From JAKALD01 sp963817785 (GTDB lineage: Bacteria > Pseudomonadota > Gammaproteobacteria > Burkholderiales > SG8-39), in assembly GCA_963817785.1 (NCBI GenBank), contig CAWFPL010000002.1, forward strand, positions 1,483,673 through 1,547,672: a stretch of 64,000 bases of DNA. The letters run 5' to 3'. Below, piece by piece: positions 49,307 through 58,495 of this stretch. A program made the position numbers and the translations under genes. The notes beneath the pieces are model-generated. The model was not told the DNA's origin. It ran no database searches and was given only the letters and a program-made list of their open reading frames with translations. Positions within the stretch are counted from its first letter, which is position 1. Each line of letters opens with the position of its first letter.

Positions 49307-49811
49307 TGCTTGCTCCATCATTCAGGTTGGAATGTGGCGCCGCATCGGGTACGTCGTCTTGCTCACTCTCTCAAACGGGATATCTGCCCAGCAGCTCAGA
49401 ACCGCCACGCCGATTCACCAATATCGATGACGTCACCCAGGACCACGCTCAAACGCGGGCAGTACGCACCAGTGCCTAACCGGTCTTCCGCAGCGCCGCA
49501 TTCGACTTTGCCACAACGAAGGCACGCCGTGTTTCTTCGGCGCGATTTGCGGCAGCGGGCCGATTACTTCGCTCAAACCCCATTGGACAAGGCTCGTACC
49601 GGTAGAATTCGCCAGAGTTCGCTACCATCTGGCATCGGGCCCAGCCACGGGGTAGGTGGCGCAAAGGCCGGAACAATTAGCTCGCGGGGTAAAGAGTAGT
49701 TACACCATCTTCGAGCAGATAAAGGGCCGAAGCATCCGGTTTGGATCCTTAACAAGGTTCGCTCCGAAGTGTCGACTCACGGATGGACCGAATGCCCGTG
49801 CCGTGAAAAGC
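49307..49811. other. Intergenic region before the helicase cluster
   Basis: No gene is supported. It must carry one end of the IS110-type element and the promoter of the helicase-methyltransferase cluster. A stretch near 49398 (CTCAGAACCGCCACG) is similar in inverted form to TGGCGGTTCAG near 46483, which may reflect the outer boundary of the IS block. Confidence 0.4.
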
Positions 49812-52712
49812 ATGGAACTGACTCCGTACCACGCAAAATACTTCGCGCACGACCTAACCCGCCGAGCGGTGAGCGGCATGGATCGGTTGTCCATGTCCCT
49901 ATTCGACGCGGCCGTCGACCTTAACCCGCACCAGATCGAAGCCGCCCTTTTTGCCCTCCAATCGCCCCTCTCAAAGGGCGTGCTCCTGGCCGACGAGGTA
50001 GGGCTCGGAAAGACAATTGAAGCGGGGATCGTACTGTGTCAGTTCTGGGCGGAGCGCAAGCGCCGGTTGCTGGTGATCTGCCCGGCTTCCATCCGAAAGC
50101 AATGGGCCCTGGAACTCGAAGAGAAATTCAACCTGCCTGCGCAGGTGCTCGACACGAAGGCCCATCGCGAAGCCAGGCGCAGCGGCCAAGCCCCGCTAGG
50201 TACGAAATCCGTCGTCGTCATGTCACACCACTATGCCAACAGCCTGCGCGAGGAACTCAAGGCCATAGCCTGGGATCTTGTCGTGATCGACGAAGCCCAC
50301 AAACTCCGCAATGCATATCGGCCGAGCAACAAGGTCGGGCAGGGCATCCGCTGGGCAACCGAGGACTGCCGAAAGCTGCTCCTTACCGCGACGCCGCTGC
50401 AGAACTCGCTGCTTGAGCTATACGGCCTCTCGACGCTCATCGACGAGCGCCTGTTCGGTGATGCCAACTCGTTCCGGTCGCAATACGCGGGCGCAGGCAG
50501 CAATCTTGAGGCCCTGCGGCAGCGTCTCGCGGTTTTCTGCAAGCGCACCCTTCGCAACCAGGTAACGGAGTACATTCGATACACCGAGCGGCGCCCGATC
50601 ACACGGCCCTTCAAGCCCACGGACGATGAGCATGCGCTCTATGAGGCGGTGTCTGGCTTCCTTCAACGGGAGAACAGCTACGCACTTCCCCAGCGCCAGC
50701 GGCATCTGACGGCCCTGATCCTGCGGAAGCTGCTTGCCTCGTCGTCGCAGGCTATCGCTGCCACCCTCGACACGTTACGGGTGAGGCTGGAGACGCTGCG
50801 TGACGAGAAGGCGCGGAGCGATCCCGAGTTTGCCGAACAGCTAATCGAGGCTGAGGAGATCGAGGATGAGTTGCTCGACGAGATTCTCGCGGAGGACGAG
50901 AACGCCGAGCAGCCCGAGGCGCCTCCGGTCGTCATCGACAGGCAGAGGTTGCGCGAAGAGATCGACATCCTGCAGCGACTTGCCACTTGGGCACGCGGCA
51001 TCGGTATCGACACCAAGACACAGACGTTGTTGAAAGCGCTGGAGATTGGCTTCGTGCAGATGGCTACGACAGGCGCTGCGCGCAAGGCCCTGATCTTCAC
51101 CGAGTCCCGCCGGACCCAGGAGTATCTAAAGGACTTCCTCGAATCGCATGGCTACGGGGGGAAGGTCGTTCTCTTTAACGGTACCAATGGGGGGACAGAG
51201 GCCACCGGGATCTACGAGCGCTGGGTAGAGCGGAATCGAGACACCGGCCGCGCCTCAGGCTCGCGCGCGGTGGACGTGCGCACAGCGCTCATCGAGTACT
51301 TCCGGGACGAGGCAACCATTCTGCTTGCCACTGAGGCGGCAGCAGAAGGAATCAACCTGCAATTCTGCTCACTGGTCGTGAACTACGACCTGCCATGGAA
51401 CCCGCAGCGAATCGAGCAGCGAATCGGTCGCTGCCACCGCTACGGACAGAAACACGACGTGGTCGTGATCAACTTTCTGAACGAACGCAACGAAGCGGAC
51501 CGACGCGTCCTGGAACTTCTAACCGAGAAGTTCAGCCTCTTCAATGGCGTCTTCGGCGCCTCGGACGAGGTGCTCGGCAGCATCGAGTCGGGCGTCGATT
51601 TCGAGAAGCGCATTCTGGCCATCTACCAGGAGTGCCGGACACCAGAAGAGATCGATGCTGCCTTTCGCTCGCTGCAGGCCGAGATGGACGAGCAGATCCG
51701 CACGCGCCTGGACGACACGCGCCGCAAGCTCTTCGAGCACTTCGACGAGGACGTGCACCAGCGGCTGCGCGTCCAGCTCGCCGACGCCCAGGCCCAGCTC
51801 GACCGCGTCGGCCGGCGGTTCTGGTCCGTTACGCGCTTCATGCTCGACGGGCGCGCGCGGTTCGACGACGCGGCACTGGCCTTCGACTTGGATCAGCCAC
51901 CGCGTGCCGATATCCCGGAAGGGCGATACCACCTGATCTCGAAGTCGCATCCGCGGGCCGATGAGGACGGCGGTGAGGAGAGAAGCCTCTTCCTTTATCG
52001 CCTGTCGCACCCGCTGGGCGAGCATGTTGTAGACGGCGCGAAGGCGCTACCGACCCCGCCCGATCAGGTCGTATTCGATGTGAGCAATCATCCGACACGA
52101 ATTTCCGTGATCGAGGCCCTGCGTGGGAAGACGGGCTACCTGACATTGACCCGCCTCACTATCGACTCCTACGAGCGGGAGGAGTACCTCCTCTTCTCTG
52201 GCTTCGACGATGCCGGGGGCACGCTCGAGCAAGAGACGATGGAAAGGCTGTTCGGTTGCGCGGGACAAGTCAAGAATGAAGGCCGTAGCGAAGGCGCAAT
52301 TCCTGCTGCGGCAGCTGAACGGCTCGCCGCCGAAGCCGAGCAACACGTCAAGGCCACAGTCAGCCGTTCCCTGGAGCAGAACAGCAGGCACTTCAATGAG
52401 GCACGCGAAAAGCTCGAGAAGTGGGCCGACGATATGGTGCTCTCGGCGGAGAAGGCGCTTCAGGACACCAAGGAACAGGTCAAGGCCTTGCGGCGCCAGG
52501 CGCGGCAGACAGTCACGCTTGCAGAGCAGCACGAGATTCAGGAGAAGATCCAGAAGCTCGAACGCCAGCAGCGTCGTCAGCGACAGGAAATTTTCAAGGT
52601 CGAGGATGAGATCATGGACAAGCGTGACCAGCTCATCGAGTCACTGGAGCGCCGGCTGGCGCAACGAACCGAGACGGAGACACTTTTCACCATCCGCTGG
52701 GCGGTCGAGTAG
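49812..52712 (+). CDS. SNF2/RapA-type helicase of a type III R-M-like cluster
   Basis: 966 residues from ATG 49812 (GTG 49803 is possible). Helicase motifs: I in LLADEVGLGKTIEAG near residue 58, II VVIDEAHKLRN near 157, III LTATPLQNS, and V-VI LLATEAAAEGINLQFCS, NPQRIEQRIGRCHRYGQ near 510-545. The C-terminal third is a charged coiled coil (KALQDTKEQVKALRRQARQT). It probably moves on double-stranded DNA and assists the Mod/Res proteins. It is the first gene of the cluster. Confidence 0.88.
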   Translation: MELTPYHAKYFAHDLTRRAVSGMDRLSMSLFDAAVDLNPHQIEAALFALQSPLSKGVLLADEVGLGKTIEAGIVLCQFWAERKRRLLVICPASIRKQWALELEEKFNLPAQVLDTKAHREARRSGQAPLGTKSVVVMSHHYANSLREELKAIAWDLVVIDEAHKLRNAYRPSNKVGQGIRWATEDCRKLLLTATPLQNSLLELYGLSTLIDERLFGDANSFRSQYAGAGSNLEALRQRLAVFCKRTLRNQVTEYIRYTERRPITRPFKPTDDEHALYEAVSGFLQRENSYALPQRQRHLTALILRKLLASSSQAIAATLDTLRVRLETLRDEKARSDPEFAEQLIEAEEIEDELLDEILAEDENAEQPEAPPVVIDRQRLREEIDILQRLATWARGIGIDTKTQTLLKALEIGFVQMATTGAARKALIFTESRRTQEYLKDFLESHGYGGKVVLFNGTNGGTEATGIYERWVERNRDTGRASGSRAVDVRTALIEYFRDEATILLATEAAAEGINLQFCSLVVNYDLPWNPQRIEQRIGRCHRYGQKHDVVVINFLNERNEADRRVLELLTEKFSLFNGVFGASDEVLGSIESGVDFEKRILAIYQECRTPEEIDAAFRSLQAEMDEQIRTRLDDTRRKLFEHFDEDVHQRLRVQLADAQAQLDRVGRRFWSVTRFMLDGRARFDDAALAFDLDQPPRADIPEGRYHLISKSHPRADEDGGEERSLFLYRLSHPLGEHVVDGAKALPTPPDQVVFDVSNHPTRISVIEALRGKTGYLTLTRLTIDSYEREEYLLFSGFDDAGGTLEQETMERLFGCAGQVKNEGRSEGAIPAAAAERLAAEAEQHVKATVSRSLEQNSRHFNEAREKLEKWADDMVLSAEKALQDTKEQVKALRRQARQTVTLAEQHEIQEKIQKLERQQRRQRQEIFKVEDEIMDKRDQLIESLERRLAQRTETETLFTIRWAVE

Positions 52713-52753
52713 TGGCGAGCGGAATCAATAAAGGGCAAGGGACGGGACACCAG

Positions 52754-52915
52754 ATGAGCCAGAATTACAAGAAGCTGGAAACGCTGGTGAAGGAGCTGTT
52801 CCCGCCCGGCCAACCCAATCTGGACTTAGGGCTCTACGGCGTCATACACGCCAAGAGCGCCGAGACAGAAGTGGCAGTAGCCAATATGGCGACGAGCAGC
52901 GAGGGGACGGAATGA
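52754..52915 (+). pseudogene. Duplicated 5' fragment of the mod gene
   Basis: 53 codons reading MSQNYKKLETLVKELF, QPNLDLGLYGVIHAKSAE. This matches the start of the mod gene at 54746 (MSQKYEKLKTLLKELF, QPDLDFGLYRVMHAKSAE) at about three of four positions. After KSAE it diverges and stops in an ATGA overlap with tcmP. It marks where the mod gene once followed the helicase, before tcmP and the DUF5131 gene came to lie in between. Confidence 0.75.
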
Positions 52916-54003
52916 CCACGCCGAAGGAAACACTGTGGGAGCTGGACCCTCACACGAAGGCCAAGCACGAGATACTCAGACGGTATCTTGCGGCTTGGTT
53001 CCCGATCCTCGGAACCTATAACAGCCGCATCGTCTACATCGACGGCTTCTCCGGACCGGGCCGGTACAAGAACGGCGAGCCTGGGTCGCCGACAATCGCG
53101 CTCGATGTTGCCGTCAACCACCGCAAGTCGACTACGGGCGAGATCGTGTTCTGGTTCATCGAGGAGCGCGACGACCGGCTCGCGCACCTGAAGCAGGAAC
53201 TCGCCGCGGTTCGCGTGCCGGCGCATTTTAAGGTGACCGCAGAGTCTGGACGCTTCCACGAGAAGTTCGGGAAGGTCCTTTGCTCGATCGAAGCGGACAA
53301 GAACGCGCTCGCGCCGACGTTCGCGTTCATCGATCCCTTCGGCTTCTCGGGGATTCCGTTCTCCTTGATCGAGCGGCTTCTGAGCCACAAGCGCTGCGAG
53401 GCGTTCATCACCTTCATGGTGGACGCCATCAACCGCTTCCTCGAGCACCCTGAGGACAAAGTGGTCCAGCACATCGTGGAGGCCTTTGGTGGCAACGAGG
53501 CCGTCAAGATCGCAAAGGGTCCCGGCGATCGCATCGTAAAGCTGCGTCAGCTGTACCAGTCGAAGCTGTCGAGCGTGGCCAAGTACGTCCGCTTCTTCGA
53601 GATGCGCGACCGGCAGGATCGAACGCAGTACTACATGTTCTTCGCGACGAACAGCGAGCTAGGACAGCTCAAGATGAAGGAGGCGATGTGGAAGGTGGAC
53701 CCCGACGGCGACTTCAGATTCTCCGACGCGACCAACCCCGGCCAGTTGGTGCTCTTCGACGCCGATCCCACCAAGGTTCTCGCTTCGCAGGTCCGCGACC
53801 AATTTCGTGCGAAGGGAACGGTCACCGGGTTCCAGGTCCGTACCTTCGTTGAGAATCGAACTGCGTACCTCAAGAAGCACTTGACGGGTGCGCTGAAGCA
53901 GGAGGAGGAAAGCGGGCACCTCAAGGTGGACGAGATCAAGACTGACGGGAAGAAGCGTCGCGCAAACACGTTCCCTGACGAGGCGAGGCTGACATGGGCT
54001 TGA
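52912..54003 (+). CDS. tcmP: Three-Cys-motif partner protein TcmP
   Basis: 363 residues. Features of the TcmP family are visible: TKAKHEILRRYLAAWFPIL, the methyltransferase-like loop RIVYIDGFSGPGRYKNGEPG, FAFIDPFGFSGIPFSL and the C-terminal HLKKH-type region. The fold suggests SAM-dependent chemistry, but the substrate is not known. Its usual partner, a DUF5131 protein with three Cys, is encoded next with a 10-bp overlap. Confidence 0.85.
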   Translation: MTTPKETLWELDPHTKAKHEILRRYLAAWFPILGTYNSRIVYIDGFSGPGRYKNGEPGSPTIALDVAVNHRKSTTGEIVFWFIEERDDRLAHLKQELAAVRVPAHFKVTAESGRFHEKFGKVLCSIEADKNALAPTFAFIDPFGFSGIPFSLIERLLSHKRCEAFITFMVDAINRFLEHPEDKVVQHIVEAFGGNEAVKIAKGPGDRIVKLRQLYQSKLSSVAKYVRFFEMRDRQDRTQYYMFFATNSELGQLKMKEAMWKVDPDGDFRFSDATNPGQLVLFDADPTKVLASQVRDQFRAKGTVTGFQVRTFVENRTAYLKKHLTGALKQEEESGHLKVDEIKTDGKKRRANTFPDEARLTWA

Positions 54004-54749
54004 AGTCAGCGATCGAGTGGACTGAGTCCACCTGGAACCCCATCACGGGTTGCACGAAGGTCAGCCCGGGCTGCAAGCACTGCTACGCCGAGCGGATGGC
54101 CGAGCGCCTACAGGCGATGGGCCAGGACAACTACCGGAATGGGTTTCGGCTGACATTGCAGCCACACATGCTGGAGCTGCCGCTCCGGTGGAAGAAGCCG
54201 CAGACGATCTTCGTGAACTCCATGAGCGACCTGTTCCACAAGGACGTGCCGCTCGACTACATTCAGAGGGTGTTCGACGTGATGCGCCGTGCCCATTGGC
54301 ATCGCTTCCAGGTGCTGACGAAACGGGCTGATCGCGTCGCCCAGCTCGATCCGAAGCTGGCGTGGGCGCCCAATATCTGGATGGGCGTGAGCGTCGAGAG
54401 CGACAAGTACAGGTCTCGTATCGACGAGCTCCGATCCACGGGGGCGCTGACCAAGTTCCTATCGCTCGAACCGTTGCTCGGGCCGCTTGACCGCCTCGAC
54501 TTGCGAGGCATTAACTGGGTCATCGTTGGAGGTGAGTCAGGCCCAAAGGCGCGGCCAATGGATCCTGCGTGGGCCACGGACCTCCGCGACCAGTGCAAGC
54601 GGGCCAAGGTGCCGTTCTTCTTCAAGCAGTGGGGCGGGAAGAACAAGAAGCAAGCCGGGCGTCTCCTCGCCGGTCGGACGTGGGACCAGATGCCCGACGA
54701 TCCCGTCGTGCCGACGGGCAAGAAGCCTTTTATGGAACAGCGCGCATGA
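53994..54749 (+). CDS. DUF5131 / phage Gp37-Gp68-family protein
   Basis: 251 residues. The N-terminus carries the three-Cys motif GCTKVSPGCKHCYAERMAER, a radical-SAM-like cluster site. Other family blocks are TIFVNSMSDLFHKDVP, MGVSVESDKYRSRIDELRST, WVIVGGESGPKARPMDP and FFFKQWGGKNKKQAGRLLAG. It overlaps tcmP and, by 4 bp (ATGA), the mod gene. With TcmP it may modify a nucleic acid or protein; the role in this cluster is inferred only from linkage. Confidence 0.85.
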   Translation: MGLKSAIEWTESTWNPITGCTKVSPGCKHCYAERMAERLQAMGQDNYRNGFRLTLQPHMLELPLRWKKPQTIFVNSMSDLFHKDVPLDYIQRVFDVMRRAHWHRFQVLTKRADRVAQLDPKLAWAPNIWMGVSVESDKYRSRIDELRSTGALTKFLSLEPLLGPLDRLDLRGINWVIVGGESGPKARPMDPAWATDLRDQCKRAKVPFFFKQWGGKNKKQAGRLLAGRTWDQMPDDPVVPTGKKPFMEQRA

Positions 54750-56269
54750 GCCAGAAATACGAAAAACTGAAGACCCTGCTGAAGGAACTGTTTCAGCTCG
54801 ACCAACCCGACTTGGACTTCGGGCTCTATCGCGTCATGCACGCGAAGAGCGCCGAAGTATCGCAGTTCCTGGACAAGGACCTGCTGCCTCAGGTGCAGGC
54901 GGCATTTGGCCAATACAAGACAGCCGACAAGGCTGAGATCGAAAAGGAACTGGCCAAGGTCATAGGGGGCATCGAAGCCGCTGGCATGGACCCTTCACAG
55001 TCGCCCAAGGTCAAGGACCTGCGAGATCGGATGAAGAGCGACGCCGTGGACCTGGGGGCGCTAGAGAGCGAAGTCTACGATCATCTGTTCAGCTTCTTCC
55101 GCCGCTATTATTCCGAGGGCGACTTCCTGGCCAAGCGCGTCTATAGGCCGGGTGTCTATGCCATTCCCTACGAGGGCGAGGAAGTCACGCTCCATTGGGC
55201 CAACAAGGATCAGTACTACATCAAGACTAGCGAGTATCTGCGCGATTACGCTTTCCGCCTGCGGACCGACGACGACAAGAAGCCCATGCGCGTGCACTTC
55301 CGCCTGGCAGACGTCGCCGAAGGCGAGCACGGCAATGTGAAGGCCGCAGAAGGAAAGGATCGCTTGTTCATTCTGGCCGCGCCGGGCGAAGCCGGCCGCG
55401 ACTTCATCGCCGAAGACGATGGCGAGTCGGGAAAGGAACTCGTCATCCGTTTCGAGTATCGCCCAGCGACGCTCACCGACTGGCCCGAGGACGCCCGCAC
55501 CGGCAAAACCAAACCACCGGTGCAGAAGGATCTCACCGCGCTCGCCGTGAAGCGCGTGCTGACCGCGACGGGCGCGAACCTGGCACCGTGGGTGGCAGAA
55601 CTGGGCAAGCCGCACGTCACGGCGGGCGGCGAGAAGGCCGACTACACGCGGCTGGAGGCGCACCTCAAGCGCTATACCGCGCGCAACACCTTCGACTACT
55701 TCATCCACAAGGACCTCGGGACCTTCCTCCGGCGGGAGCTCGACTTCTATATCAAGAACGAGGTCATGCACCTGGACGACGTGGAGAACGAGTCGGTCCC
55801 GCGCGTCGAGCAGTACCTGTCGAAGATCAAAGTCATCCGCAAGATCGCGGGCAAGATTATCGACTTTCTCGCGCAGCTCGAAGATTTTCAGAAGAAGCTG
55901 TGGTTAAAGAAGAAGTTCGTTGTAGAGACCAGCTACTGCATCTCGGTGGGGAGTATTCCCGAAGCGTTCTACGCGGACATCGCCGCGAATGGTGCGCAGC
56001 GCGAGGAGTGGGTAAAGCTCTTTGCGATTGACGAGATTAAGGGGGACCTGACTACCGCCGGCTACAGCAAGAAGCTCAAATCTGAGTTTCTGAAGGCACA
56101 CCCGACTCTTGTGGTGGATACGGGTCACTTTGATGCGGACTTCACCGCGCGGCTACTTGAAGCGATGGGCGACATCGACGAACAGACCGACGGCGTGATG
56201 ATTCACAGTGGTAACTGCTCACCCCCCCGGGCGGTTCCGCACCGGGGGACGAGGCGCTTGACATCGTAG
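54746..56269 (+). pseudogene. mod methyltransferase gene, 5' part, cut by IS66-type insertion
   Basis: Native coding runs from 54746 to the insertion at 56210 (488 codons); the last 19 codons to 56269 lie in the IS. This part is the N-terminal region of a type III-like adenine methyltransferase (HLFSFFRRYYSEGDFLAKRV, IPYEGEEVTLHWANKDQYYI) and lacks the catalytic motifs, which are in the 3' part at 58496. Joined across the IS with one 8-bp repeat removed, the frame is continuous: GVMIHS joins ENFQALASMHAKYGG. Full length would be 1089 residues. Confidence 0.88.
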
Positions 56270-56323
56270 AGACGTGAAGCTACGCTGCGCTCTAGTCTTT
56301 GCAAGAGGACGGATCGAGCAGCG

Positions 56324-56989
56324 ATGGGGGCGTATTTCGGATCGAAGGCGACCTCGGGGTTGTGCCAGCCGATCATTGCGCTGATGCCCCCGCACGACAC
56401 CTATATTGAGAGCCACCTTGGGGGCGGGGCGATCATGAAGCGCAAGCCGCCGGCGCTGCGCAACATCGGGATCGACCTCAATGAGGGCGCCCTGGAGAAG
56501 TTCCAGTGCGACTACGCGGTAGAGCTGGTGCACGGCTGCGCGCACCGGTTCCTGGCGGAGTTTGACTATCGGGGACGCGAACTCCTCTACTGCGACCCGC
56601 CGTACCTGCACGCGACGCGCACCTCGCAGCGGCGCTACCGGTTCGAGTACGAGGAGCGCGATCACATCGAGCTGCTGGGGTTGCTGAAGAGGCTGCCCTG
56701 CGCGGTGATTGTCTCCGGCTACCCGTCCGCCTTGTACGAGGAGTGGCTGGTCGGCTGGCGGAGCCTTTCGGTGCAGGTGATGAATCAGGGTGGGGTGCGC
56801 ACCGAGAAGGTGTGGTTCAACTTCAGCCCCGACCGAGTGCATTGGGCGCGCTACGCCGGCAAGGACCACACGGACCGGCAACGCATCAAGCGCAAGGCCG
56901 AAAGCTGGGCGCGGCGCTACCGGGAGTTGCCCCCTGGGGAACGCTTGGCGGTGCTCTCGGGGCTGATGGCCCTCGAGGCTGGCGAGTAA
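56324..56989 (+). CDS. D12-class (Dam-like) adenine DNA methyltransferase, IS passenger
   Basis: 221 residues. Motif I-like YFGSKATSG and THIESHLGGGAIMKRKP-type region (GGGA loop for SAM) at about 3-40, and the catalytic motif LLYCDPPYLHATR near residue 88. The C-terminal half is basic. It is encoded upstream of the transposase inside the IS. Target sequence unknown; it could protect or mark the IS DNA or affect transposition. Confidence 0.8.
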   Translation: MGAYFGSKATSGLCQPIIALMPPHDTYIESHLGGGAIMKRKPPALRNIGIDLNEGALEKFQCDYAVELVHGCAHRFLAEFDYRGRELLYCDPPYLHATRTSQRRYRFEYEERDHIELLGLLKRLPCAVIVSGYPSALYEEWLVGWRSLSVQVMNQGGVRTEKVWFNFSPDRVHWARYAGKDHTDRQRIKRKAESWARRYRELPPGERLAVLSGLMALEAGE

Positions 56990-57007
56990 TCCACCGGGCC
57001 GCGCCTC

Positions 57008-58460
57008 GTGCCCAGCGTCAACAAGCAATCCCTGCGCGAGGAGTTCTCGGCGCTCAAGGAGCGCTTCGGGCAATTGTCCACCGACGGCAAGCTCGGCCCC
57101 GAGAGCCGCGCCCTGATCGAGGCGCTGCTGATGCTGATGCAGGTGCTGATGGCGGTGTTCATGGAAAAGAACACCAGCAAGACCAGCGCGAACTCCAGCA
57201 AGCCCTCCTCCCGAAGCGAGAAGGACGACAGCGCGCTCAGCCACCCCGGCTCCCATACCAAGGGCAAGGTCTACGACCCGAGCCGCTCGGCGAACACCCG
57301 CACCGTCGAGACCGTTGAGCTCTCCAAGGTCAGCTCCTGCGAGGAATGCGGGGAAGACCTGCGCACCGTCCGGCCTCACGGTCAGGAACGGCGCACCCGG
57401 ATCGACATCGTCTTCGAGAAGGTCGTGAGCCACGTCGATGCCGAGATCAAGTCCTGCCCGCACTGCGGCAGCGAGACCCGTGCGCCGTTTCCCGAGAGCT
57501 TCTGCGGCCCCGTGCAGTACGGCTCGGGCATCAAGGCGTACGCGCTGAACCTGCTGATCGCCCAGATGATCTCGCTCAAGCGCGTGCAGCAGTCGATTCA
57601 GACCCTGATCGGCCTTGCGATCTCCGAGGCCACGATCCTCAAATACGTGCTGCAGCTGCACCTGGCGCTCACCCGCTGGGAGCAGATGGCCATCGATCGG
57701 ATCCTCATCCAGCCGGCGATGCATGTCGATGAGACTTCCATCCGCGTCGAGAAGCACAATCACTGGATCCACGTCTGCTCGGCAGGCGAGATCACCCTGA
57801 AGTTCGTGCATGAGAAGCGCGGCCTGGAGGCGATGGCCGCCATCGGCATCATCCCCCGCTATGGAGGGGTGATCGTGCACGACTGCTGGGCCTCCTACCT
57901 GTCCTATGAGCACTGTCGCCATGGGCTCTGTGGCGCGCACCTGTTGCGCGAGCTGACCTTCATCGTCGAGTCCAACGGCTACGCCTGGGCCGGCAACATG
58001 AAGCGGCTTCTGCAGCAGAACCTGCTCCCGGGTCTCCAAGCGCAAGCGCAAACGGCTCACCCCGCGTGAGTACGAGCGTCTTCAGACGCACTACCGCAAC
58101 ATCCTCACCCGCGGCGAGCGGGAACTGCCGCCCATCCCGGCAAAGCACAACGGCAAACGGGGCAGGGTCGCGAAATCCGATGCCCATAACCTCTGGGAGC
58201 GACTGAAGGAACATGAAATCGCCGTGCTGCTGTTCGCCAGAGACCCCAACGTCCCCTTCACCAACAACCGCGCCGAGCGCGATCTGCGCATGAGCAAGGT
58301 CAAGCAGAAAGTCTCCGGCTGCTTCCGCAAGGCCGAGTTCGCACAGGCCTACTGCCGCATCTCCAGCTATCTGCAGACCATGGCCAACCAAGGCTACAAC
58401 CCCCTCGTCGCTATCCAAATGGCCCTATCCGGTCAGCTGTACGCAGAGGCGGGTGAGTAG
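57008..58460 (+). pseudogene. IS66-family TnpC transposase with a frameshift
   Basis: The first frame runs to 58069 with zinc-binding CEECGE and CPHCGS pairs, Asp in MHVDETSIRVEKHNHW and Asp in VIVHDCWASYLSYEHC. Near 58020-58030 the sequence CTCCCGGG appears to have one extra C: the other frame continues RVSKRKRKRLTPREYERLQ, SDAHNLWERLKEHEIAVLLF and the catalytic Glu in TNNRAERDLRMSKVKQK to the stop at 58460. So the DDE set is complete but split over two frames. Confidence 0.85.
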
Positions 58461-58495
58461 TTACTCACAGTGAAAACTTTCAGGCTCTGGCTTCG

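Larger units (their letters stand above)
56211..58464 (+). mobile_element. IS66-type element with a methyltransferase passenger
   Basis: 2254 bp. The ends are GTAACTGCTCACCC and the complement of GGGTGAGTAGTTAC (13 of 14 match). TCACAGTG flanks both sides (56203-56210 and 58465-58472), the 8-bp duplication usual for IS66. Inside are a D12-class adenine methyltransferase gene and a single TnpC-type transposase gene with a frameshift. No tnpA or tnpB is present, as in the single-gene group of the family. It interrupts mod. Confidence 0.9.

Noticed and set aside
56219..58060. 613-codon minus-strand open frame
   Set aside because: It is the antisense of the IS66 passenger and transposase genes; high GC opens the reverse frame. 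No family motif and strong motifs on the plus strand.
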